Source of the DNA: Ecdyonurus torrentis
Taxonomy: Eukaryota; Arthropoda; Insecta; Ephemeroptera; Heptageniidae
Direction: 5' to 3'
DNA length: 64,000 nt
NCBI GenBank assembly: GCA_949318235.1
Contig: OX439128.1
Coordinates: forward strand, 46,815,530-46,879,529
The notes beneath the pieces are model-generated. The model was not told the DNA's origin and did no database searches. It saw only the letters and a program-made list of their open reading frames with translations. The translations under genes were made by a program, and so were the position numbers. Below are positions 42,481-52,603 of this stretch, in pieces (the stretch's first letter is position 1; every line of letters begins with the position of its first letter).

Positions 42481-43086
42481 TAAAATACTTGCAAAAGTAG
42501 GTTTAGTAAGAAAGTAAACAAACTCACAGCCCAACAATACAGCCCGTAAGCTGCGACGCTAACTAACTAGTTAAACCGTAGTTAAGTTGTTATTTTGATT
42601 GTTGCAACAATTAATAAAAGATAACTAAGGTTTAACTAGAGGTTGCAGCTTACAGCCATAACAGAGTGCTAGCAGACGATTTGGTGTTCCTGTCTTAAAT
42701 TAACATGCTTTCTTATAGTGGAATGCAGCAGCTATAACTTGAGTTCGAGTTATTTTTCAGAGCTAAAATTTTTACTGTAGCTTACTGAGCCTCAAAGCTT
42801 TTGTTTTCCTGGATTTGAAGTCAATTGGGTGAAAAAATAATTTTTAACCAAATCACTTGAAATCCAGGGGAAAAAAGCTTGTAGGCTCAGTAGGCTACAG
42901 TAAAAATTTCAGATCTGAAAAATAATGCTATGTTGAGTTATAGCTGCTTTATTGACCCATAAGAAAGCATGTTAAATGTAGACAGGAACACTAACTTGTA
43001 AGTCGTCTGCTAGCACTTTGTTAGTATTGTTGGGCTGTGAGTTTGTTTATTTTATCACTAAACCTACTTTTGCAAGTCTTCTATTC
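42481..43086. mobile_element. foldback element, copy 1
   Basis: About 606 bp. The left end (ACTTGCAAAAGTAGGTTTAG) recurs inverted at the right end. The arms pair through most of their length, including the blocks AACTCACAGCCCAACAATAC, GTGCTAGCAGACGA, GTTCCTGTCT and TTTTTACTGTAGC, around a short centre near 42835. There is no coding capacity. The left arm is interrupted by a smaller palindromic MITE (42541-42657). A second, more eroded copy is at about 48840-49530. Confidence 0.75.
42541..42657. mobile_element. small palindromic MITE nested in foldback copy 1
   Basis: 117 bp with inverted ends containing GTAAGCTGC (left) and its complement GCAGCTTAC (right), continuing as TAGTTAAACC on both sides. 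The opposite arm of the foldback lacks it and serves as the empty site. Confidence 0.65.
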
Positions 43087-45065
43087 TGCACATAAACCTT
43101 AAACGAACGTGGATTATCTTAAGAGTTTATGCACATGGAAAAAAATTAAACAAAAAGCAGTAACTAAAATCCTGTAAATTGCAATAGGCAAATATTAGCC
43201 TGGACCATGTATTAAAATTCTACAGTTGTGTCTCACCTAGATTAGGTGATATTTCACCTAAATTTAGTAACATTGTAGTATATCAATACCTGTTCCAAGT
43301 TACTATTTACCTATTTCAATATACAGGATTTAGATACCTGCCATTGGTAGTAATTTGTTATCAGTGCGCGATGCTGTGAACCCAGAATAATAATAACTGA
43401 TTTCTGTTTAATACACACAAAAATTGTCAAGCTGCAAATATTACTAAACTATAAAGTTACTATAAAGTCACACTAATTTTCTTAACTATTTTACAGATAC
43501 AATAGAAAGCAGTTTTTATTGTTTAAAATTCTGTAAGGGTCATTTGATTGTTTTCCTGCTGTGTGAAATATTCTAGAACCTAAATTATGTTGTCTACTTC
43601 TAAATATTACAACATTTTACATACAAACGTGATATATGCGTGTTAAATTTAAATACCATGGCAAGCGAGCGTCTGAAAAATATTTTAAACATTAAACATT
43701 CCCATTTCTTTGCAGGGCTATGTTTGTGAAGTTTAATTTTTTTTTTTTTTTTTGTGGAAGACAGCTTGATAAATTGTTAGCGTGTAAATCGTAATAGAAT
43801 GTTATGAAAACTCATTTGTTTTAAGTCAGAATATTTTCGTAATCTTTCTCATTTTTGATGAAAATTTTTAACATTAAAGGAAGCAGCCTATATAACAAAT
43901 TACAGTAATGGTTTTGCATAAAAAGAGATAAAACTACATTAAGTTTTATAAAAAAGAGGGGTGTGCTTAAATAAATAATATAAATTGTATATTTATTTTA
44001 AATGTAAAAGAATAAAAAAAAAAAATCTTATAAATTATTGCTTTCCCGGTGTATAAAATAAAGATAGAGCATGCATCAACCAAAACTGTGGGACCACAAA
44101 CAAATCTCATCTCATTACTTAAGAACCGCACAAAATGCGTAAGCGTGATAAAAAAATTGTATTCATTTGTTCTTGTTCTACGTCTATTCATTGCTTTAAC
44201 TATACAAAAATATATACAGACGAAGATTTTTTGCGATTAATTTACTCCCTAAAATAATTTATCATTTATTATAGTTGAAAGCTTTACATTAATCTAAATG
44301 CTATATATATAATACAAAAATTAAGGAAAAGAGAGAGAGAGAGAGAGAGGAAGAAATTAATAACAATGAAAAGAAATTTCAAATGATTTAAGCTTTTTTC
44401 GTTTAGAGTTTATTTATTATTTTTTGCTTAAAAAAAGAATTATTATTATTTTTTTTAAAATGCTCATTATGACTTAAAGTTAAATACGCTCACATTTATA
44501 TAAGCTTTAAATTTCATATTTTGTAAAGAATTAAGTTACCTAATGTTACGTAATGGTATTTTATTTTCAAGAATGACAAGAAAAACAAAAATACTCTAGA
44601 TATCTTATTTAATATAAAATTAGCTCATTTTTTTAATGAGTTTTATTTATAAAAAGAGTGCAAATGAAGTTAAAGTAAAATTCTTCGAAGTATTTAAAAT
44701 TTATTTGTACAGTAAATATTATTTAATGCATTATATTTCTCTTTATGCGAGATTTCAAATGCAAGCGTGTGTATTATTTGTCAGATATACATGGTATGAA
44801 AAAAATGTAAAAGTTTTGTTTAATAGTAGCTTTTTTTATTGTATATCTGCTACTGTGCAAAAATAATTTTAACATGTCAGTACAAAAAAAAAAAAAAAAG
44901 ACGTCTCTTTGTATGATTTACAAAGGGCGAAACGAAAAGCCACTAAAAAAATTTCACTTTAATTATTGTTTGTTTACTTTTTTGTTTGTATTGTTGTGAC
45001 ATGACCGTTAATTTATCTTAGTTTTAAGCTGAGAATTGTTGGTTTCAAACAAACATTCGACTACG

Positions 45066-45193
45066 GTAAATTTTATTTTATGACTTAATTTTTTTGTGAT
45101 CATCTTTGGTAATTTCATTATACTGTATAAAAAGTTATTATTATTTGTTTTATTGTTAAATAAAGTTTGTTATGTTTTCAATATGTTTTTTAG
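45066..45193 (+). other. possible short intron in the 5' UTR of the nested gene
   Basis: CTACG|GTAAAT at 45066 could be a donor and TTTTTTAG at 45186-45193 an acceptor, which would put a non-coding first exon at roughly 44930-45065. This rests on splice-like signals alone. Confidence 0.3.
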
Positions 45194-46881
45194 GTTGAGA
45201 AGCTCAGATATGCAGAAAAGTGCCAACAACAACTCAAAATCTCACATTCCTCGTCTTGCGAGTTCTACATCGACGAGTAAAGATCGTAAAAGACTCATAG
45301 AAGAAAACAATGAAAAACCAGAACGTAAGAAACTACATGAGTTAGAAATAAACAATGATGTATTGAAAGATGGTGAAAAAACACTGTTAGAATTTAAAAA
45401 TAATAAAGATAAGTTGCAGAAACGAATGGAAGATTTAAAAAAACAATTTAAAATCTTAGAGCATAATACTGCAACCTTATATAATGCTAGAGAGACTCAA
45501 CTAAAGAATACAACAGCAGCTAATGGAGATGTTGCGACAAAAACAATTCTTCCAAACTCACGAGAGAGTAGTGTAGAAAGAGGAGCTCGTAAAAGTCCTA
45601 AAAGGAAAAAATTTTTGACACCAAGTTCAAGATATTTAAAAATGAGAGAAAATCAAACAAAAAATAAGAAATTAATAGAAAAATCTGAACTGAATGATAC
45701 TCAAGTTTTACAAATATGTAATGAAATATCACAAAGTGTTAATGTAATTACAAAATCATGTGATAATTTCAAAAAAGAATTGGTATCTTCATCTGATGAT
45801 ATAAACTCTCAAAGTGATTTAGACTCACATACTTGTACAGATAAAACAAGCGAGAATAGTGATGACGTACAGACGACTTTATTACACAACAATAATAAAA
45901 CACCTCAAGACATGTTACAAAATGAGAAGCAATGTCTGACACATGAAACTGAAGGAGAAAATTTACAGGAAACTACTTTACTTGACATGAAGCAAGAATC
46001 AAGTTTGTTTGAAAATAATGACGTAACGAAATTCAAAGATATTTCTACACGAGGTATAAATTATGAACAGGAAAACGTCAACTGTCATCGTGATACTACA
46101 GCCTTCAGTTTATTAGACATGGAAACAACACTTTTTGACCTGTCCAGTATGAAGAAAGAAAATAAAACTAATGATAATAAAGTAGAGCAGGACTTGTGCA
46201 ACGGTGATTCAGGTGTATCTAATAATAAATTTAAAAATGTTATTAATGAATGTCCAATGATGGATATTGATACAAATGTATTGGAAACAAGTATAATCAG
46301 TTATGCAGGAACTCCTGTTTTACATAAAACTTTTATTAGTGAAAAATCATCAGATATTAAAAATAATGCTTTTTATGTGCTAAACAGAGATTATTTATGT
46401 AATAAAAGTCCATTTTATGATAGTGATACGACAAAAGTAGATATGGAAATATCCGATAATGAAGAAGACAATAAAAATAAGAAAAAAATGTCCTCGTCCT
46501 CAAGTTCAGATGAAGATGAAAGTATTGAAATTCTTGAACAAATATTTCTCAAATTTCTTAATGACACAGAAGAAAAAATAAAGGAAATTAAACAACACAG
46601 TTTGAAAAATATTAAAGGTAATGTGGATTTATCACATAATGAAGAAAATAAAATAAAAGAATGTCAAGACATGAGTGAGAAAATAGAGAAAACTGTGGCA
46701 AATGTGGAAGTCATTGAGGAAGAGCAGGTGGCTGAGGTGTTTGCATCGCACGAGGATAGGCACGTGACGATAAAGAACGGAGATCACGAGAATAAGGCAG
46801 ACTTCACGATGAGAGAGTCAGGTGACGTGGCGATCATGACTTGCACATCTGCTGAGTTAAATAACTACGTTTTGAACTGTG
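45194..46881 (+). CDS. nested gene, exon with start codon: unrecognised charged coiled-coil protein
   Basis: I chose the ATG at 45210, 16 bases after a strong TTTTTTAG acceptor; the open frame before it reads through a T-rich intron-like region and encodes a spurious hydrophobic leader. This exon gives 557 residues: a Ser/Asn/Lys-rich start (SKSHIPRLASSTSTS), a charged coiled-coil-like region (about 35-85), a basic patch (ARKSPKRKKFLTPSSRY), a long acidic/Asn-rich middle with two similar LLDM...LF motifs (LLDMKQESSLFEN and LLDMETTLFDL), a Ser-acidic tract (KMSSSSSSDEDES) and a second helical region. It ends in codon phase 1 at a GTAAAT donor. I do not recognise the family. It lies wholly inside the GPCR intron on the opposite strand. 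Confidence 0.7.
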
Positions 46882-47736
46882 GTAAATATACAACATATTT
46901 TATTTATGCATTCTGCAGCAAATATTCCTATCTTTAAAATACGTTTCAACTCTTCAAAGAAGCGAACTAGTATCCTGAATGGTAGGCAACCGTTGTGTTA
47001 CATATGTCAACCAGGTTGCATATTCACTTATTTTTTTAGGCGTAAAGATAATTTCATTCATTCATTCATTCATTCATTCATTCATTCATTCATTCATTCA
47101 TTCATTCATTCATTCATTCATTCATTCATTCATTCATTCATTCATTCATTCATTCATTCATTCATTCATTCATTCATTCATTCATTCATTCATTCATTCA
47201 TTCATTCATTCATTTTGTTATTTATTTGTTTATCATAGAAATAATATAAAAATTTAAAATCCGCCTATTTGCTTCAGCGTAAATTTTTTTATATTCCAGT
47301 ATCATTATGATTAGTACCATTATGTCTATTTGCACTTTGTCATTCGTAATTGCATACGTATTTTCATGCTTCAATAAATGGTATATCACGCTGCTTTAAA
47401 AAATATGCCAAGTGTTACAAGTATAATAAAAACAATTTTAATCAATCAATGGCAACAACATAAATAAAAAAGTAATAAATAAACAGCTTGAATGTGTAGT
47501 CATAAAAAATCTCTGCAGAAACACCGCTACAATTTAATTTATTCTTGATTATTTTGTCATTTACTACTATATTATTTTAAATATTGCTTTATATAGTCTG
47601 TATAAGTTTTTATATACAACCATCAATGAAATGTCAGAATGTTGTTTGATTGCTTTGTTTACATAAACGACAACATTGCTTTATTTTACTGCTTTAGTCA
47701 TAAATTTGTGTAACGTGACCTAATTATTTTACACAG
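46882..47736 (+). other. intron of the nested gene
   Basis: 855 bp, GTAAAT donor and ACACAG acceptor. Joining phase 1 to phase 2 restores a Gly codon (G|GT) before MKSRRSARK. It contains a long ATTC microsatellite and, at 46927-47050, a short segment that shares about 30 bases with 12442-12473. Confidence 0.65.
47053..47213. repeat. (ATTC)n microsatellite
   Basis: About 40 uninterrupted ATTC units. The bases before it (GCGTAAAGATAATTT) resemble the LINE-tail context AATAAAGACGATTATT, so it may have grown from a LINE tail. Confidence 0.95.
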
Positions 47737-47957
47737 GTATGAAGAGCAGGAGGTCGGCAAGAAAGGTGAGAAAGACAAACAACACGGACAAAAGCCAATT
47801 CCCACATCAGATTAGTTTGGGTCTTGGACTTGCCACTGCAGGGGGTGTAGCCGCGGCGCTCTATACCACGTACAAACACTGGGACCAAGTAGCACCACTT
47901 GCCACTTCACTTTCCAAGTACCTCAACCTGACCCCCTCTCCTGTATCACGCTTCTAG
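47737..47957 (+). CDS. nested gene, last exon: basic segment and C-terminal membrane anchor
   Basis: The exon begins after ACACAG and ends in TAG, encoding about 73 residues. A strongly basic start (MKSRRSARKVRK) precedes a ~20-residue hydrophobic, Gly/Ala-rich helix (ISLGLGLATAGGVAAALYTT, about residues 583-602 of the ~630-residue protein) and a 28-residue polar end (KHWDQVAPL...VSRF). This layout fits a tail-anchored membrane protein with its bulk in the cytosol. The higher GC content and codon use differ from the AT-rich first exon but match other real exons in the window. The function is unknown; it could also be the tail of a different gene if the splice join is wrong. Confidence 0.65.
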
Positions 47958-48070
47958 TCACTCACATTTAATCTTGAGCCAAAGTGATATTTGGGACTAT
48001 TATACGTAGTTTAAAAAAAATTACATATAAGTTATTAATGTTACGTAAACTTTATTTGTCAACTTTAATT

Positions 48071-48076
48071 AATAAA
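48071..48076 (+). promoter_or_regulatory. poly(A) signal candidate of the nested gene
   Basis: AATAAA 114 bases after the stop codon. Confidence 0.4.
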
Positions 48077-48839
48077 ATGTGTTAACAGTTAAATATTAAA
48101 TGATTTTTTATTATATTTGTTCTCTGTATATATTAACTTTAGATTACAAATTTTATAAAATATTAACTACATGTAAATTAAATTAAGTATGGTTATGTAA
48201 ATACGTGTTTAATTTATAGATCATGTCAAGCAAATATTTACAGTAAAATAATTATTGTAATTGAAATGTTAAATAAGGAGTTTTATTATATTTGTAAAAT
48301 TATCAGTTTTTTATTAGTATATTTATTCACAGTAAAATTATGACCAATAAAATAAAATTAATAACTAAATTCCTATATGGTATAAACTGCATATAAAATA
48401 TGTTTGGAATTTAATCAATACAAATACTCTTCTTTATACAAGTGGTTAAAATTTCTGATGTTGCTATAAATATGGTATTATAATGTTAACTATATCGTAA
48501 ATAATATAATAACTGTTGTGTATTGAACTGTACATGCTGTAATTGAAGCAATATATTAATCATTTAATACTCTGGGTATGATACCATCAAATAACAAAGC
48601 TATTTAAAGTCAATTTATTTAAATTTAAATTAAGGTTTAAGATGTCTAAATTAAAGTACGTAAATAACAGTATATGAACTTAATTCCTCACTATGTTGTT
48701 TTCTAATGAATAAATTATATAAATATGCCCACAAAGTTTATAGTTTACATTTAAAGGATTTAAAATTCAAGTATTATACTGAGATTACACAATTCTATGG
48801 AAAGATTAAAAATATTACTTGGTATTTTAGAGCCTAAAA

Positions 48840-49341
48840 CAAAAACACTAACAATTTGTTATAGCAGACAATTTTTTGTTCCTGAGTTGTTTTACAATGC
48901 TTTATTATGGGTAAATGAAGTAGCTATAATTTAGATTTTTTTTATACAGAAATTTTAACTGTAGCTTACTGAGCCTTATTTAACTTAATTTAATTCCAAG
49001 CAATATGGTTACAAAATATATTTTTCATCATAACTTGATATTTAGGAAAACAATAGCTATGAGGTTTAGGAAATTATAGTAAAATTTTATAATTGACAAA
49101 AAAAAATATAACATGATAAAAAAACAATAAATTGGACAAAGCTGCTAAAACTCCCATGAGGAAGCATGGTAAACCAAGACAGTAAACAAAATACTCTGTT
49201 AGCTCGTTGTTAGTATTGTTTGATCGTTTGAAGTGATCATGCATTTATGCCTCTGATTGTAGCAAAAATAAATGAAATCTCTCCCTCTCCCTCTCCCTCT
49301 CCCTCTCCCTCTCCCTCTCCCTCTCCCTCTCCCTCTCCCTC

Positions 49342-49376
<35 letters not shown>

Positions 49377-49530
49377 CTCCCTCTCCCTCTCCCTCTCCCT
49401 CTCCCTCTCCCTCTCCCTCTCCCTCTCCCTCTCCCTCTCCCTCTCCCTCTCCCTCTCCCTCTCCCTCTCCCTCTCCCTCTCCCTCTCTCTAGCTCTTACT
49501 AAACCCACTTTTGCAAGTCTTCTATTTATT
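48840..49530. mobile_element. foldback element, copy 2 (eroded)
   Basis: It shares the blocks CAGACGA/CAGACAA, GTTCCTG, GTAGCTATAA and ACTGTAGCTTACTGAGCCT with the left arm of copy 1 (48845-48977), and AAGCATG, GTTAGTATTGTT and CCACTTTTGCAAGTCTTCTA with the right arm (49137-49528). The outer left end is lost, and a CCCTCT minisatellite sits in the right arm. Confidence 0.6.
49281..49489. repeat. (CCCTCT)n minisatellite with a CCCTGT core
   Basis: About 35 hexamer units, with about five CCCTGT units in the middle (49344-49374). On the minus strand, the sense strand of the GPCR gene, it reads GGGAGA repeated, which can form G-quadruplexes. Confidence 0.95.
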
Positions 49531-51243
49531 GAACGTTAATTTAATATCAAAAAATTATTATTTAATAAAAATCCTCTAAAAGGCTTTTTATTGCAACATT
49601 TTTCAATTATAAGTTATAAAAACCTTGCTTTTATTAGTATTTTTTCCTCATTTTTGTCATTTTTTTATATGGTTTCTATTTTAAAAGCAATATTTTTATA
49701 TTTTTTTGTTATTGCCATTTCGAATATTTTTTGTGGTTTCCATGTGTACAAATGGTTTATACATAAAATAAGTTTGATATTTTTTCTGCTAATTTTCAAT
49801 TAATGTTGCGTAATTTGTTGAAATTTTATGTTTGTTTTTTTTTGTTTTAAAATGGTCTCGAATTGAGGTTTGAGCCCTTTGTACTATTTTTTATCATTTT
49901 ATTATTACCTCAGGCAAAGTTAGGTAGAGTTTTTTTTTTATAGAGTTACACGACAAAGGGAGTAATCTACATTTTACATAAAATGAACAATGTTAGAGCA
50001 GGAAAATACAAAAAAAGTTCTTTTAAAAATTATTTCAATGTTGCAATTGAAGTTCGTCACTTCTTTTCAAAACTACATAATATAGGAAATACTTTTATCG
50101 TTTAAGTCTTTTATACAATTCCCTGGTAAAACTTATTGATTGTAAGAATTCAATTTTATATTCTTTGTTGATTGTTGTATTTTTTTTTCTTCATAGTTCA
50201 TAAGGTTATCAAACTGTACTTTTCTTTCATAGAGGTATAAAGTTTATTCTTTTATTTTAATATCTATTCATATAAGAAAATAGAAAACTTTCCAACTGTT
50301 CTGTATAAAATGTGTTAATAATATTTTCTAGAACACTTAACTAAAAGTTTGGAATTGAAATAAAGTTTGAAATAGTTGTATTAATAAAATAACCCTTAAA
50401 ATAGCACATATTCGTATATGAAAATTGAACACAGTATTTTTAAGACATTATATTCATTATAAATACATTATGATGTAAAACAAGTATGCATTGAGTTAAC
50501 TTTTTGGTAGTTACAAGTAAATTAGTTACAAGTAAATATATGTAAGTATAATTTAACTTTTTTTTAAAATAACAAAATAAACACCCATTTTTACTTGTAA
50601 TGAATGGTACATTTTAAACTCAGCAATTTTTTTTCCAAAACATTAAATCTACTTTATTAAAACATGCTAAAAATTAATGAATGAAAACACAAATTTGTTC
50701 ATTCTAATGCATCTAAATTGAATGATATGAGATTCAAGTATTATATGAATTCATGCATGAACATAGTACGTTCTACGTCCTTTTTTTTTCTCAATATTTA
50801 TCCAAACAGTGTAATTTGATCAATATTAAATAAATAACAAATATCATCAGCCATTCAATAAATATTTAATCAAAGTATATTAAATTGTGAGGGCGAAGGT
50901 TTATCGCTAATACTTCAATGTGTAATTAAATTTATGTCTACAAAATATTATATTTAAACGTAATTTAAGCTCCCGATAGAAAGCTATAGTATAGTAATAT
51001 TTATTAATTTAATTCATATTATTTTAGTTTCAATTTAATAATTTATTTAAAATAAAAAAATAGGTGTTGATAATTAATTTATAAAATAATACTTTATGAG
51101 ATATTTTAACTAATTATCAATATTTTCTGAGTTAAAAAAAAAAATCAAGTTTCAGTTACTCAAGTGTGTGTGTGTGTGAGAGAGAGTAGCCAACATCAAT
51201 TCACGTCAATATAAATTGCTTCCCAGTCAGAATGTGAACTCAC

Positions 51244-51482
51244 TTGGGGTAAAGTTGTGGATGTCCGATCATGACATATCTGTTGAGCGTGATGGCGAGA
51301 ACAGTGAAGAGCGACACTGCGACGAGTCCATATCGAAGCAGAGGCAGCAATACGCACAAAGCATCACCGTGTTTCCAAGCTCGATTCCAGAAAAGTGAGG
51401 CCACCAAAGGAAGATTAAAACAGCATAACATCAAGTCAGATACACTCAGGTTGATGATGAACACTGCAGTTGCATTGCGAAC
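51244..51482 (-). CDS. moody: moody/Tre1-like GPCR, internal exon (TM2-TM3)
   Basis: A 239-base exon after a TTCCAG acceptor. It encodes VRNATAVFIINLSVSDLMLC (first loop and TM2), the conserved Trp and Cys of the first extracellular loop and TM3 start, and TM3 ending in ITLNRYVMI. The NRY replaces the usual DRY, as in Drosophila moody and Tre1. It ends in HPQLYPK, with codon phase 2 at a GTGAGT donor that joins the exon at 42117. The ATG six bases before the exon is in the intron and is not the start. TM1 must come from an exon at higher coordinates, which I did not find in the window. Confidence 0.82.
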
Positions 51483-52536
51483 CTGGAACATTTAAGAACG
51501 TTGGTTATTAAATGTGTATTAATTATACATTTAAAACAAATATCTAATTACATAAATTACTTTACATAAATAACTTATCAAATCTCGAACAAAAAGTAAA
51601 TTTATTGAATATGTTACTTTCCTTTACCATTCCTGATACAATATCACATATTGTAGTCTCTCAAACGACTTGGAATTATTAGAAGAAGTATTTTTTTTAT
51701 TATTTGTATTTATTTAAGTACAATATTTAAAAAAATATATATATTTCATAAATGTTACTAATGAAAAATTGAAGATTTTTCTCTTTTTACGTAACTAATA
51801 AAAAATTGTTATATAATATATATTTTAAAAAGCAACTACACTAACTTATATTTCTAAAGCTCAAAAAATTTCCTTTACTATTCCTGATCACGATGATGTA
51901 TTTTATACTCTATATAGAAGACTTGAAAATATTTTGATATTTATTTCTTTTTTAATATTTTATATCTCACTACAATATTCTGGAATATTCTTCTTTCATA
52001 ATTTTAAAAACTAAATTTTTGCTCTCATTTTCCCGTACGTAATAAAAAAAAATATAGTTATATCTGTTTTTAAAATTAACTACAATATTATATAACTTTA
52101 TTTAACTCAAAAGTTTCTTTTAATATGGTGGTTTAATTTCACTTGAGGCAAGTACATTTTTATAATTTAATTCTCTGGTATCAGTATACATTCTTTATTA
52201 TATCAAATTTTATGGTAAATTTTAACTCTTTTAATTAATTTAAAAACATAAACTCTTTGTAAAATTTTGTTGTTAAAATAATCTTTTGATATGAAGATTA
52301 TATATTGAACACAAAAATCTCTGATGTTAATCTTATAAACTTTGAAGAAGATAAGAGTGTTGTATTATGAGATTATCAGATATTATTATACAGTATAGCA
52401 CTTTTACTATGGTCACTGTAGTATAATTACATAAAGGTATTTTGCTGTGTGGTTATATTCAAACTCACGTACCACAAACTTTACATTAAATTTACATAAT
52501 ATTGTTTACCACTTTGTTGCTTTTCTTATATATACT

Positions 52537-52541
52537 GTATG

Positions 52542-52601
<60 letters not shown>
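52537..52601. repeat. (TA)n microsatellite
   Basis: Two TA runs totalling about 65 bases. Confidence 0.9.

Positions 52602-52603
<2 letters not shown>

Larger units (their letters stand above)
42118..51243 (-). other. 9.1 kb GPCR intron, host of a nested gene and foldback elements
   Basis: The donor is GTGAGT at 51243-51238 (minus) and the acceptor AG is at 42119-42118. The intron contains a complete opposite-strand gene (45194-47957), two foldback elements (42481-43086 and about 48840-49530), an ATTC microsatellite and a CCCTCT minisatellite. The remaining parts (43087-45065, 47958-48840, 49530-51243) are AT-rich with no further feature recognised. Confidence 0.75.

Noticed and set aside
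45096..45209. Hydrophobic N-terminal leader (38 residues) of the nested gene
   Set aside because: It translates the T-rich sequence before a strong TTTTTTAG acceptor; the ATG at 45210 after the acceptor is the better start.
47053..47213. CRISPR-like array
   Set aside because: Uninterrupted tetranucleotide repeat with no spacers, in a eukaryotic genome.
46879..47257. FIHS repeat frames
   Set aside because: Translation of the ATTC microsatellite inside the nested gene's intron.
49281..49489. Telomere-like repeat
   Set aside because: The unit CCCTCT does not match the arthropod TTAGG or vertebrate TTAGGG repeat, and it lies inside an intron.
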